DNA of 64,000 nt, taken from contig JANCIK010000003.1 of assembly GCA_028532985.1 (NCBI GenBank), positions 1,064,001-1,128,000 of the forward strand, given 5' to 3'. The notes beneath the pieces are model-generated. The model was not told where the DNA came from, searched no databases, and saw nothing but the letters and a program-made list of their open reading frames with translations. A program made the translations under genes and the position numbers. The DNA is from Stropharia rugosoannulata (lineage: Eukaryota; Basidiomycota; Agaricomycetes; Agaricales; Strophariaceae). This document shows, piece by piece, positions 1 through 12,215 of this stretch (within the stretch, counting starts at the first letter, position 1; every line of letters starts with the position of its first letter).

Positions 1-2136
1 AGATATAGATGCATCGACTCCGCCGATTAACACAAGGTTCCCAGCTGGAACTTCGTCAGCAAGAATAAAATATCTATTATGTTGTCAGGCAAAGGAAATC
101 GAAAAAAGATATGAATTTACCTGGATTCGCTTATCCAGAGGTCGTCTACGGTGGCTTTCATCATATCTTCTTCATCCTCGGGGGAGTACCCTTCGCCCAA
201 AACGTTGATATCCATTCCTTTGCGCAATGTTCCACTGATCACGCGTCCGAATGCCCTGAAGGACTGAGCGTCCGTCGTATGATAAAGTTTCGTCACTTGA
301 ACCATCACTGGTCCCTGTGGATCACATGCTTTCATGGAGGCAACTAAATCAGACGTTTGTGGGCCGAGGTACGTGCTTTCCACCTTTCAACATATCAGAT
401 CAATATACTTTATCATGAAAACTGAAGTTACCTTCTGCGCGGTGCCCTGCACCGGCGATGGGATGTGGTCAATAATTACATCGATCAGACCACTGGACTT
501 GCCAAAAAATTGATCAAGAACTGCTTTGAGTAGTGGGCGTACATCCATTTTGTACATGACTGGTTTCAGTTGGATTCCTAATGTTGCCAATGTGCTGCGC
601 AGGTCGTCCGTTTCCTCGCTCAAGACATGGCTATAAAGTTTGTAGAGTGGGTTTAAGATGAAATGAACGAATGTACGTGCAGATTCAGGATCATTTGGTT
701 TGCGAGTGAAGCCACGGGTTTCTTCGTTGAAGTAAATGTCACCCCACAGTCTATCCGCGAACGGGTGTACATCAAGCGACCCTTTAAAGGGTGAGATAGA
801 GGTATAAGAATGGCGACTGGGACATACCGTAACTATCCGCATACATTTGAGCGAATGAACGAAGTGTGAAACACCAACCCATATCTGTGCTTGCAAACGC
901 CACATTCCCGTTCTCGGGACTCAAGCGTAAATCAGGATCAGGATTAATTGCACTATGGAAATATAAGATGCGGCCAGATATCGTACTGACATTGACTGCA
1001 CCTAATGAAGCTGTTGATCTCTTCAATTGTGTGCTTGATCTTGTAGTACGCATCCGCGGGTTTTATCCGTAGTTCAAGAATTAGCCTGTCGATTTTATTG
1101 ACCACTAAGGTGATTTTGATGCCTTCTTGAAGAGCGTGCCTTATGACGAATTCTGCGCCTACCATTAACTGTGCGCCAAGTCGGTATCGGTTCAAGAGTA
1201 TAGGAATGTAAAACTCACGCCTTCCACGACATCAACTACCAACAAAATACCGTCAACTAGACGCATCGCTGACGCTACTTCGTCTACGAAGTTGATATGT
1301 CCAGGTGTATCAATAAGATGTATGAGATGTGATTTTCCAGCAGTATTTGACAGGACCAAGGACATAGGGGATGACTTGATCGATATTTCACGTTCTCGCG
1401 AAAGCACATGTGTGTCAGTGTAACGCGTCTATATCGTTAGTGAGCTTTGATATAAGTAATGTCAAAATTTCAACTGCTAACAGGTTTGTCCGCGTCCCAA
1501 ACAAGTTTGTGCGTTTCAAACACAAGCATATCTAATAGTGCCGTTTTACCGTGGTGTAAATGGCCAACCACGGCGACATTGCGAATCATCTCGGGGAAGC
1601 TCATCATATTCAGAAGGTATCTATAAACGTGTCAATTCAGGCTGCAAAGCAAGAGAAGCAGGTAGAAAATTCGTACCCTTTGTCAAATCGCGTCTCTGGC
1701 ATGTCTTTTTCTTCCACCGTCCATTTCCTCACTTTGATGGGCGCAATAATTGGCTCTGAGAGTGGTTGGGCATCTTCTTCCTGGACCAGCGTCTCTACAC
1801 CAAGCCCATAGACATCGGACGCAGAAGGATAATATTGTTTGTCTTCATGGAGAACTACAGCTCGATGCGAGGGTTCTGCAGTGTTGTTTACGGTTGCTTC
1901 AGAACAGTTACAAAGTTAAGTTTGTTACCAGAAAACTCACCATCATCAACTTCCATGAGAGCCATATTATCCCCATCAGTTGCAGGCAATTCATCGTATC
2001 CTTCTAATGGTGCAGAAGCTACAGCTCCTGGTGTTTGATCTTCTTGAAATGACTGCTGCGGAATATCTTCCTCGTCTGAGTCCAGGTCTGCCCCGATGTA
2101 ATTTCCAAACTCATCATAATCTTCGAAGGATGCCAT
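1..2136 (-). CDS. SNU114: U5 snRNP GTPase Snu114/EFTUD2 (5' part, truncated by window edge)
   Basis: EF-2-like spliceosomal GTPase of the U5 snRNP, which controls Brr2-driven U4/U6 unwinding and spliceosome disassembly in the nucleus. The start at 2136 gives the acidic family N-terminus MASFEDYDEFGNYIGADLD. The G domain follows in separate exons: P-loop GHLHHGKTALLD near 1550, switch II DTPGH in IDTPGHINFVDE near 1300, and NKIDRLILELRIKP near 1090. Domain II-type residues EVPAGNLVLIGG lie at 10-60. The C-terminal domains III-V fall outside the window, so the entry is partial at its 3' end. Several short introns interrupt the frame. The assignment to EFTUD2 rather than EF-2 rests on the acidic N-terminus and the HLHHGKT P-loop. 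It is divergent to the prefoldin gene at 2416. Confidence 0.93.
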
Positions 2137-2415
2137 GTATGAGTAAAACGATGAGTTTCAAGCGAATTGTATAAAAACAGTCGAAGATGACGGAGGCGAC
2201 GGTGGTTTATTGAAGTTCGAATGTAAGTGCTGACATATACGCGTGCAATTGCACGGCAGATAATTTGTAACTCCGTTAGCGCGTCTATTCAACTGCCGCT
2301 GAAGACCCTGTATATTAACAGATCGACTGTCATCTGTTTATTTGGTCTGTGAAGGAGACTATCAGTTATCCTTAACACTTGCTTAACACAAACGCATCTT
2401 GCGCATACTATAATA

Positions 2416-2994
2416 ATGGCCTCCCTCCCAGACGAAACACTTCGCAAGGTATGGTTATAAGCCAAATAACAGTGCATGTATTTGATTCCACCTCACAGAT
2501 TCTAGTACAAATTCAACAGACGGCTATCCAATCTCAACGGGCATTGAATATTTCCGTACAACAAGCTACTGCTAAGGAACGCGAACGTAGAATTCTTCAG
2601 CTAACTATCAATGAGATCACTCAAATTCAAGAAGACGTCAGGCTCTATAAAGGAGTAGGAAAGATGTATGATTTTGACCATCCCAGGATACTTCAACCCT
2701 AATTGCTTTGAATCGAGGTTCCTGAATGTTCCTCGAAGTAGTATGGAAGACGAACTGAAATCCCAGGAAAAAGAATTATCTGACGATATTGCCAATCTAA
2801 ACAAAAAGGTCGGGCAAGTTCTTTTTCATACCGTGACTACTCGACCAATACAATCCTCCTAGTCAAAGTATCTAGAGAAACAGTTCAATGATGCCCAATC
2901 CCAACTGCGAGACATAGTACGTCATTATTTCGGGTTAATTATCAAGGCTCACACATATTTCTGATAGTTTCATCATGCTCCCAAACAGCAATAA
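2416..2994 (+). CDS. PFD1: Prefoldin subunit 1 (beta-type prefoldin)
   Basis: Subunit of the cytosolic hexameric prefoldin co-chaperone, which delivers unfolded actin and tubulin to the CCT chaperonin. The spliced reading starts MASLPDETLRK (ATG at 2416), then donor at 2449 and acceptor at 2498. Helix 1 includes ILVQIQQTAIQSQRALNIS, the central hairpin is around VGKMFLNVPRSSMEDEL, and helix 2 includes LNKKSKYLEKQFNDAQSQL. It ends FHHAPKQQ and stop at 2992-2994. That is about 115 residues, the usual size for the family. There are four exons, and the Met codon before FLNVP is split by an intron. It lies 280 bp from divergent SNU114, so they may share a promoter. A second gene starts within or just after its 3' end. 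Confidence 0.85.
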
Positions 2995-3640
2995 CTGTTG
3001 TTCATGGACAAAGCTTTCGCCAATTTCACATATAGGATGTGCGAGCGAGATCATATTACAATTTTCCAAAAGAAATGTACGTAGTAGGGCAAAGACTATC
3101 AGAATTACTTAAACTTCAACGCATCATCGACTCAAACGCCGTGGAACGGCGTTACTCGCCTCTCCAAACGCCTATCATATATCCTTCGAAATGCTAATGG
3201 TGCGTATCATATTTTGTTCATACATGCTCGCCAGGCGACAAAATAACCTCTGCTGTCTTGAAAGAACTTGTTATCGTTCTTATTCCCCCTACCATCAAGA
3301 AAATGAGTACCTGGTTTCAATGTATGTGAATTGGAATGGCGAAGTGGTCAGCGTTAAGTATGCATTCACTGTCTTTCTGCTTGTGCCAAACATGACTGAT
3401 CTAAAGGCACAATAGATCAGGGAATACATCTCAGCAAACTTATCCTCAGTGGCTATTGTGAACTTCTTGAAGAGAGTTCGACTAATGCTGATAGATCTCG
3501 CTCAAGGAACACCTCAAAACTATCATTATTTGTGTATACTACAACATTATGGCTACGGAAGTTCGTGATTTATGTATGTGGGCATTGCATGAGAGGGGCC
3601 GTGTAAGCAAATGCGAAATGTTTTCATCTATATGTCGTTG
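2975..3640 (+). CDS. Unrecognised spliced gene just downstream of prefoldin
   Basis: I do not recognise this product. Exon-like readings join through plausible short introns. One segment contains IGCASEIILQFSKRN, then an intron 3078-3103. The next reads NYLNFNASSTQTPWNG and TRLSKRLSYILRNAN, then an intron 3200-3234. The third reads GDKITSAVLKELVIVLIPPT and IKKMSTWFQ. A last exon after the acceptor near 3414 can be read in two frames: ILSGYCELLEESSTN in the splice-compatible frame, or a competing frame with IREYISANLSSVAIVNF. It looks helical, mixed charged and hydrophobic. The start is unresolved. The only in-frame ATG upstream (2975) overlaps the prefoldin stop in another frame, so a missed 5' exon or a shifted junction is likely. 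The end is also uncertain (stop at about 3576 or 3640). Confidence 0.4.
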
Positions 3641-3760
3641 TCAAATGAGCTGGTAATACATTGCCTTCATGAGTTATATGCCGTCATCTCTTGTGATAGC
3701 GCAAATAACGAGACGCAACTATAAAATATAAAATGCTGTCAGTCGATGTCAAGGAGCAAG

Positions 3761-6700
3761 TCATAGAGCGCTACTCACTTGTAGTAACCAGGAGGTTGAA
3801 GACTTATGGACAAAAAGGTTAAAAATAAACTTGCAGTACCTGTACACAACGACTTACTGAAATATGCAAAAAGGATGAAGACATCGCGCCATCTCTCCGA
3901 GAACGATATATTGAGTGGGACAAAAAATTGATCTCCAATGGCATATTGACAATAGCGACAGTCTGCTGTCGCGGACGGGTTGTCTAAGTAACCTCCTGCA
4001 GCGTTGACAAATGGTTGAGCCCAGGCCGAGCAGTTCTGCCCTGCAGGTGGGCTGAATATTGCAAATTCGTCCGGCTTACACTTGATAATAAGACCACTGT
4101 AGGAAAGAGGGTTTAGTTCTGCTACTGGAGTACGGATTGCATTTTACGTACTGTAGCTCTGTAGATACCATCGCTGCAAGTGTACGTGTATATGGATCAA
4201 GCTGGTACAACCACGAACGCCAAAACCTGCTCATCGTTGGGAAAGGAATGGTAACTCCACAGAATGTGGACAGAACAAGAGCGATGAAAGGGTTGAAAAG
4301 AACAGCGACCTAAACGAAGATCAGACACAAGATCTCAAATGTTTCCGGGACAGATACAAACCTGAACGCTGGGAGACAAAGCAGCAACCATTTGCCCGAG
4401 AGAAACACCAAAGAGCAGCATGAATAATATTACGAGCAATTGGAATCCGTTCCCGTTATTTCCGGCGGACCCTTGGCCAAAACCCATGGGATATACCTGT
4501 TACAGAGACAGACCATCAGCTGAGAGCATGGTAATTTCAAGACACCGAAATCATACCATCAGGACCCAGTAGAGAATCCCGCAAGCAATACTATAAGGAA
4601 TTTCACCGAGAAGTTGTCCAATCGCAAACACGTATGGGGAGTAAATTCGACTAGATGATTCTTGTAGGAGGATACAGTTAATTTAGAGGTAATAATGATC
4701 ATCTCAAGAAGAATACCGACCTCGAATGAAAATGCCTATCAAGAGGTTAGGTCAATCGTAAGTCGTGCAGAAATAATTTCGACTTACGTCTATTCATTAG
4801 GAATACAGGTTCAATTTGCGACATGACCAGAGCTGGCAGAACGACGACCCAAAATCTGTATGCAGGTGTGATGAATAAACAAGTCACACCGCAGACATCT
4901 GGAGCACTCACATTCCAAAGATTCTGAACTGAAGCTCTCTAACACTGTTCCCAAGTTGGAGGAACGATAGAGATATGAAAAATGAGATTAAACTGGCAAC
5001 GAAAAGTCGACTGAAAACGTAGTCCGGAGATCTCCAAAGCGCCATGTTGTTCCTCTGGAAGACGATCTTCAGCTGGTACCAGAATGACGTCGCATCTGCA
5101 AAGAAAAATTAGGCACTGAACCTGGTATTATGTTATGAAAACCCGAAACGCACATGTGCTTGTGGTAGCAGATTCTGACTGAGGACGAGACAGAGCTTCC
5201 CTTTTGATACTATCAATTTCATCCTTCACTTTCTTGTGTTCCGGAGACTCGAGCCAGATATCCTTCCAATCACGATTTCCGACCCGAGGGGTTACGCCAG
5301 CACCAATTGCTTCCAGCATGTACTCTGCCGGGTTCACATTAGGGGGACATACCGCACCATTCCGCGCAAAATAGTCCCTAATGATTTGAGAGTCTTCTCC
5401 TATATCACCGAAGTAAACAGTTTCACCACCTCGCTCAAGAAGTAATAGGCGGTCGAAACTCTCAAAGAGAAGAGACGAGGGCTGGTGAATGGTGCAAAGA
5501 ATGGCTTGACCCTGATCGGCCAGTTTCCTGAGGAAACGAACGAGATTCCATGCGCTTCAAATTTCCAGTAAGTTATAGATGTCCGTCCATAGGTTGACAG
5601 TACTTACCTTTGCGCATCGAGACCGGAAGTAGGTTCGTCCAAGAAAAGTAGCAGCTCAGGTTTGCTCGCAAGCTCCACTCCAATTGTAAGCCTTTTACGA
5701 GCTTCCATGCCAAGGCTAAACACTAAGGCCTCCGATAAGTCCTGAAGTTCGAGCAACTCGATCATTTCCTCGACATATTGATCCTTTTCTTCCTGTGAAA
5801 CATGTGCAGGCTGGCGCAAGTAGGCAGAGAAACGCATGGCCTCGCGAACAGTTGCAGTTCCTATAAAGGTATCAGCAGTAAGACATAAACTATGGAAGTA
5901 AGTTTACCTTCATGCACGTCCATTTGTTCAGCTATGAGAGGTAAGCTCAATCGTCACCATGTTCGAGCCAAACGGGGCAACATACCATACGCGGTGCCTC
6001 TGGCGAAGTCAGACGACAAAGGTCTACCGTCGACCAATACGTCACCTGTAACGACACCTATGTTTTTCCGTTGTGCTAACACATCTAGGCATGTCGTCTT
6101 GCCTACAATTGGCGTTAGTACTATGTGAACCGGACAAAGGGCTGCACCGACCGGCTCCACTTGCACCCATGAGCGCTGTTAAAGTGCCTGGTTTAACATA
6201 ACCTTGAACGTCATGCAGCAGTCGCAGAGGGCCATTAGGAGATGGAACGTGGTAGTTGAGGCTTTCCCAAGTGAAGGTTTTCCTATGTCCCACCGATGCC
6301 TTTTCTCTGTACATGAAAATATACATAAATGTTCGGAGAGATATTTTACCAATAATGCTTACCTTTTTTCCTCGATGATTGACTGTTTTTCGGAGTCAGT
6401 TCCCTTTGACTTTTCGTCTTTCCTCTCTTGCAGCTTGGCATTCAATCGCTTAGTTTCTTCTGTCTCCTTAGCAAATATGTTGAACGATAGGTTGAGACCA
6501 TATTGCTAAACATAGTTTTATTTTAGTTCAATTCCCTGCGTGTAATATTTGTAACTTACTGGATAAAATTCCAACGCTGCGATTTGAGTCAGTTGGAAAG
6601 CAATAAAAAACCCAATAAGAATGGGGAAATTGCGACGCCAGATATCCTTAGGATCCAAACCATAACCGGCAGCGATGTAATCTCTGCCTGAAATAGTGTT

Positions 6701-9700
6701 GGTCCCTGTTTGAGCGCCAAACAGAGTGCAAGCCTGGTTAGCACCAACGTCATTTCTACGGTAAGAAATGTGAGTTTCAAAATGAATTGATGAGCCTAAG
6801 TTACGTACGGATATATATTGAGACCGAGTATGTTTCGCGGAACGACGGCGCTGCCGTCACAAGATAACTTCAAAAAGTGTCAGAGGAAAAGGAGACCTAC
6901 TACATGAAATGACATACGATAATGCGCATGAATTCATTCTCCATGCAAGCTTGCCAAGCTTTATCAAGTCGTTAGAAGATGTTCCAAGAAATAATGTTTG
7001 CAGCCCTTTACCGTAAGAAATTGGATTCACGTAATACTAAAGTTTTGTTATAAGAAACAACAGACATCAAGAGTTCCATTCTTCACTCACGATCCAGAAA
7101 ACATATCGCTTCATCTTAATGACCGGAATGACGTATCCAGTATATTCCACGCTGAAAACCTATTAGAATTGGCCATATGGGAAAAAATAGGAGCTTACAA
7201 ATTGGGAATGAAGAAGACTGCAAGTCGGAAAGCTGCGTCGAAATTAAAGCATAGCAAGCCAAAAGTACGAAAGAATCCTTGCATCACCAAGTAGGCGACA
7301 TAGCTGAATACATGGAAGGTCCAAAATCCACCAGCTGAACGATGGAGACCGCTCATGAAGTACACGATAATGTTAAATACAACGACACGCACGGCGGACA
7401 CCGGTATGTCAGCCAAAGTGTTTGCAACCGCGATGGCAGAGGGTCTATACATGCTGTAACTCGTCTAATGAGTAAAAATGATTAGCGAAAAACATCGGAC
7501 GGTACAACCAAGCTGGCTTGCCTGTTTTCGTAATATCGGACGTCCGAGCATTTGCATGGGCATCTAGCAAGATTGTCAACACGTGAGGTAGACACTAGAC
7601 GGACGTAACATCTCCTACCTCGCCAAAAGCATCCAAGCATATAGTTAACAGAGCTGCAAACATTATACTGCCTCGAGTAAATGCACCAGCCGACGTAAGG
7701 GGTTGGTTGAAGTAAGCAGCTCCAATAACGATGGCAAGGATCTGAAATTGTTGATAAGCACAAAACAAGAAACGATTGCATTATAACACTAACCGTGGAA
7801 AGAGTATAACTAGTCAACAATTGAAATCGGTCTTGAATTTTCTGCTGGAATTGACGAGCAGTCAATGCCTTCACCTGCCCAGTGAAGCCTAGAGTGTACG
7901 GGCTCTGCTTAGAAACACCTTTCTTCTTGTCGGCGATTACTGCAGCACGGAAAGCTTCCTGGTCGGTCTTTTCGGTCTGCATATGTAATCTATACTTGTC
8001 CAATGCGTCCTCATTGCCCCGTGCATACGTTGACCGTCGGAAAGCTACATCCAGGGCATCGGGAGACGAAGGAGTATCGCGGGGGGAGCGGCCAGGTGCA
8101 AACCTGCGCTCATTAGGGTCCGTACAGCCTGTAAGGTAATCGGCTGTACTTTGACGGGGAAGAGCTTTAAAACCGAGATTTTCGAAGTACGCCCTGGCTT
8201 CGGATGGTGGTCCGTAGAAAACTTGATGCCCTTTGTCAAGGACGAGAACCTTGTCGAACAGCTCGTAGATACTCTCCCCGGCCTGATATCTAATCAAACT
8301 CATGAATAAATGTCTGAAGAACTGGGGAAAAACATAGCTTACAGTGACACAAAAGTTGTTTGACCCAAAATATCTGTCATTATGCGGAGACATCTCGTGA
8401 AGTCAAGCGCTGTGGAAGCATCTAGACCCCTGGTAGAATTGTCCCAACACTGCACGCGGGCACGCGTTGCCATCATCTCCGCAATGCTAACACGTTTCCT
8501 TTCGCCCCCTGACACGCCTCTGACAAACTCGTCGCCGACCAGTGTCTGCTTCGTGTGAGATATGTTCAGCATACGCAAAAGGGTGTCCATAACTTCGGCA
8601 TCGAACTCCCTTCGCGAAATACCAGGCAGTCGCCCATTGGGCCCAGGAGTTTTTCTAGCATGATTACAATAAGGTGTCTGGTCTCACAATCACAAATGAA
8701 TAATAACTTACGTTGACAAGGCAAAACCAAGGGTTTGCGCGACGGTCAAAGTCGCCAAATGAATGTCATCTATAAATAATATAAATTTCATTGTGGAAGA
8801 TCGCGATCAGACAAAAACCAACCTTCTTGATTGTAAACAACCTCTCCTTTGTAGTATTTAGCCATTTCCTCTGCGTCGATACCCGCATAGAGCACCTCGC
8901 CTCCGACTTTGGCATATCCGTCTCGTTGGTTGGCAATGGTTTTCAAAAAAGTCGTGCAACCGGATCCAGGACACCCTAGTACCAGGCACATTTCTCCTGG
9001 CTTTAGTACACCGGATGACCTATGCCTCGCGGTCAGATAACAAATATAGCTGAATTAACAAATACGCACTTGTGAAGAATGGTACGCGTGGGAGCATTGG
9101 CCTTACGTGGCAGAGCCTTGGAAAGAAGACTCCAAAGCGATAGGAAGGGGCCGATGAAGAAAAAGATGGCTATTCCTGCACAAGGTGTCAACACGCAGTC
9201 CGAACAATATATTTCACAGGTATAAACACTTACCGAAAACATTAGGCATGTATATCTATTTGATCATGGGTTCAAAAATCCAATTTAATATAGATGTACG
9301 CTGCCATGAAATCATATATGACTGTACCTTACTATCCTGACCTCCAGCAACTTTAACCTCGAGATCTTCCCAAATAACACCAACATTCTGCGATTCATTG
9401 TTAAGTAAATACATTTTTGAACTTCACCGCAGAACTGTTTTCTTTACCTTGTGCTTTATACCAGCCTTTTGGTTGGCGTCGTTCGAGGATGTCAAGTATT
9501 CGCGAAGGTCGAATCGCTCTGTCTCCTCTTCCTGAACTTCAGCCTTCTCGATGTCTACTGCAGCCGCAGTAGTATCGCTCATTTTACTGTTGCTTCGAGC
9601 CACTGCAGATCTCCCGCTAAGTTGCCTAGACAGTTCGTTGAATTCGTATTCCGCTTGAGCAATATCGACATGATGTTCCTGAACGAGTTCAAGACGCGAG

Positions 9701-9756
9701 TCCTGGTCTGCTACGTATCCCGATTGAGGGGATTCCCTTGCATGGAGACCACTCAT
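3761..9756 (-). CDS. Pleiotropic drug resistance (PDR/ABCG) full-size ABC transporter
   Basis: Plasma-membrane ATP-driven exporter of the fungal PDR family, arranged NBD1-TMD1-NBD2-TMD2. These pump hydrophobic drugs, azoles, plant phenolics or lipids. The N-terminus includes [23 protein letters not shown]1 has a PDR-type Walker A (GCPGSGCTT near 8960), signature [10 protein letters not shown] near 8510 and the degenerate Walker B box [16 protein letters not shown]2 has GASGAGKTT split by an intron near 6150, the altered signature [19 protein letters not shown] near 5690 and [14 protein letters not shown]. Hydrophobic exons at 6500-7800 and 3800-5100 are the TMDs, and the extracytosolic loop keeps [12 protein letters not shown] near 3950. 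It has more than 20 short introns. ATG at 9756 was chosen over the in-frame TTG six bases upstream. The stop is taken at 3761-3763; the last junction could be read otherwise. The substrate cannot be inferred. The asymmetric active sites are normal for PDR proteins, not damage. Confidence 0.93.
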
Positions 9757-12215
9757 GGCCAAAAATCTCTTAGAGGGGAAGGGGGAAACAAGTTCTTAGC
9801 AGCGAAACAAACTCTGTGATTATATACCATTTGCCAGTGGTGGACCTCGTAGTAGGAAAAACATAGCTCCTTTAGGCCACGACGATGGCTTCGGACCAAG
9901 TTCATATGTTACCAAGCATTGACGTGAGAATTAGAATGATAAATGGATTGGCTCCGATAGGGTCGAAAGCGACATGACTAGAGAACTTAAACATGACTCA
10001 CGAAGGATATTTTCGTCAAATCATGCTAGAAAATGCAAGAGTACGTAGAAAAGTGATAGGAAGATTCCATCTTTGGACATGAATCGAGCAACAATGACAT
10101 AATAAGAAAACCACAAGGTACTCACTGATAGGCATCATACTTAGCAAACTTCAAATGCGAGGAGCTTAATAAGTTGCAGCGAGCCGAGACACGAATGCTT
10201 CAGCGACAATTACATAAATCTGACTGGTGTTTGGTTTAGAATTGACTTTCTATGACCATAAGGCGTGGACTCAATAAGATCAACACTGTTGGACGAAAGT
10301 TGAACGATTTCCGTGCATATTCATGAATGTAAGAGAAATATGATTTCAGAAAGTATATGCAATTAAAAGACATGGTGCGATAATATACCTATTCAATCGG
10401 TAAACGCCCATATGGAAACATAGTTCGGTGCTAAACTGTAGGAACAGTCAGTTGGGAATGCAGAATAAGTAACATGGCATCCGCACTTTTGTTGAGTTGT
10501 TCCATTTGTGCTTTCGGTTGACGGTAGAGGTTGGTAGGCTTTGATAGGTAGTCACCGCTGTGACGGGTTCGAAGGATAAGCTGGTATGTATAAGTAATGA
10601 AACGGGGCAAGGAGATGGTGTGTCATTTCTAGCTGAGAAAGGGCCCGAGAGACGTAAGCAGTGATGATAATACCAATTCTTATCCATAACTTTGTGAAGT
10701 GATACGTATATAGGAATAGAACGATATGAATCAGAATTGCAGGATATTGCACCTTATTTCACAATGAGTCTGATACCTGTGCTTGTAAGTGTAATGGAAG
10801 CAAATATGGTACCAGACATGAGGTACGTCCGAAGCGATAGGCTGAGATGGCACAGACATGCCACGGTGAGGTACATCAAGGAAAACGAGGCGTCCAATGA
10901 TGCTAAAATCGCGTAGCATTCAGGAAAAACCGACTCAACTCCAAAGGGGATAAAAAGCCTGAAAGAATGTACCCAGTGCATGGGGGTCTTCAATAGATAG
11001 TTACAAATCGTGGTGGACATTGTAGCGTTAGACTTCTGGTTCAAGGTTGAGCGTAAGCTTTGAATTGTTGTTTCTACAGAATTTCTCAAGCCAAGTACAG
11101 GAAACCTAGAACTGGCGAAACAATGTTGCAGGCCAAGAAGTTAGTAGGTATACGACGCTGGGGGCTTAAGGTCCTGGTTAGAGGCGAATGGGCGTTTGAC
11201 TTTTTTCGGTGTGCAGCTCGACGCTCGTGATGACTGCGTGGGAAATGCCTCGATGAGGCTTCTGTTGCTTGTCTTCTACATGCTTCATGAACTGAAAGAA
11301 TGCCGAACCTGCTAAGGTCAGTCATCGGCACAGACTGACGATTGCCACTGCCTGCAAATCTGATGCTCTTGTAAGACTTCTGACCGGCGTTTTGTCAGGC
11401 ACGCCTATCCAAGTTCCAATTGCTGCGTTCACTGTCTTATCCACGACTGCCACGCGCAACTCATCATGCTGTCGTATCATATATCAGTACAGCCTACCAA
11501 TGGAATTTGCGCTGCAAGAAACTGACAAACACGTAGGTAATGCCGCCCCGGGATGAAAGAACCGAACTGCCACATCGTGGGTCACGATTTACACATCGGT
11601 TCTCTGTATGCTACATATGTACGTCCTGTTCGGCGAAAACCTGACACCTTGCTCTGCGTTGTTCCGTCCTGTCTGGCAAAATCACACAGCCCCTCGCTAT
11701 TCTGAGATCGGCGCCGGAATTTGGACAAGCTCATGAAATAACAACTTATTTTAATATCTTATTGGCATCTATCACCTCGGATAAGTGGACGTTGACAGAC
11801 ACTTTATCGATGCGTGCCTCGTATGTATAAGCTTGTATAAGTATCTGTCAGTGAATCTAGGTGAATCTATTACCTGCCGATCCTAGTGAATGTGGATTTC
11901 GAAGTCTGTCTAATTATCATGTCTGGAAAAGAATTGACTACTGAAAAAGTGCTTGCTGCAGAATCGAATATTTGACTAGAGAAAGCACCATCGAAGCAAC
12001 GATTCGGACGCAAAAGCATCAATGCCATGTGTTGGCACAAGGAATGCATGTCCTTGTCTATAAACACTCCTGAACGATGGACAGTTCGCCCTGGCCTCGG
12101 TCTCACGCAGTGTCAATGTTAAGGAAGCATTAAGTCCATCCCGTTGATGAATTTGCTCTACAAGTAGCGACCTCTCCGCGATTGTGCGATTGCCTTCTTT
12201 GCCACATCCCTTGCG
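9757..12215. other. 2.5 kb gene-poor region upstream of the PDR transporter
   Basis: No convincing gene on either strand. Reading frames of 62-136 codons occur (for example minus 10754-11089 and minus 11976-12386), but they lack recognisable domains and are not joined by splice sites into longer proteins. The stretch is the divergent upstream region of the PDR transporter and the GH128 gene. It is long for a window in which neighbours are usually separated by 100-700 bp, so it may hold extended regulatory DNA or decayed sequence. A short direct repeat, tgaatctaggtgaatcta, is visible near 11851-11868. Confidence 0.5.

Noticed and set aside
9756..9762. Non-ATG start (TTG) extending the PDR transporter by two codons
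   Set aside because: ATG at 9756 is a normal start and fungal genes seldom use TTG.
10565..10571. GGTTCGA as a possible tRNA B box (also at 58586 and 27721)
   Set aside because: No matching T-arm stem, A box or acceptor stem around any of them.
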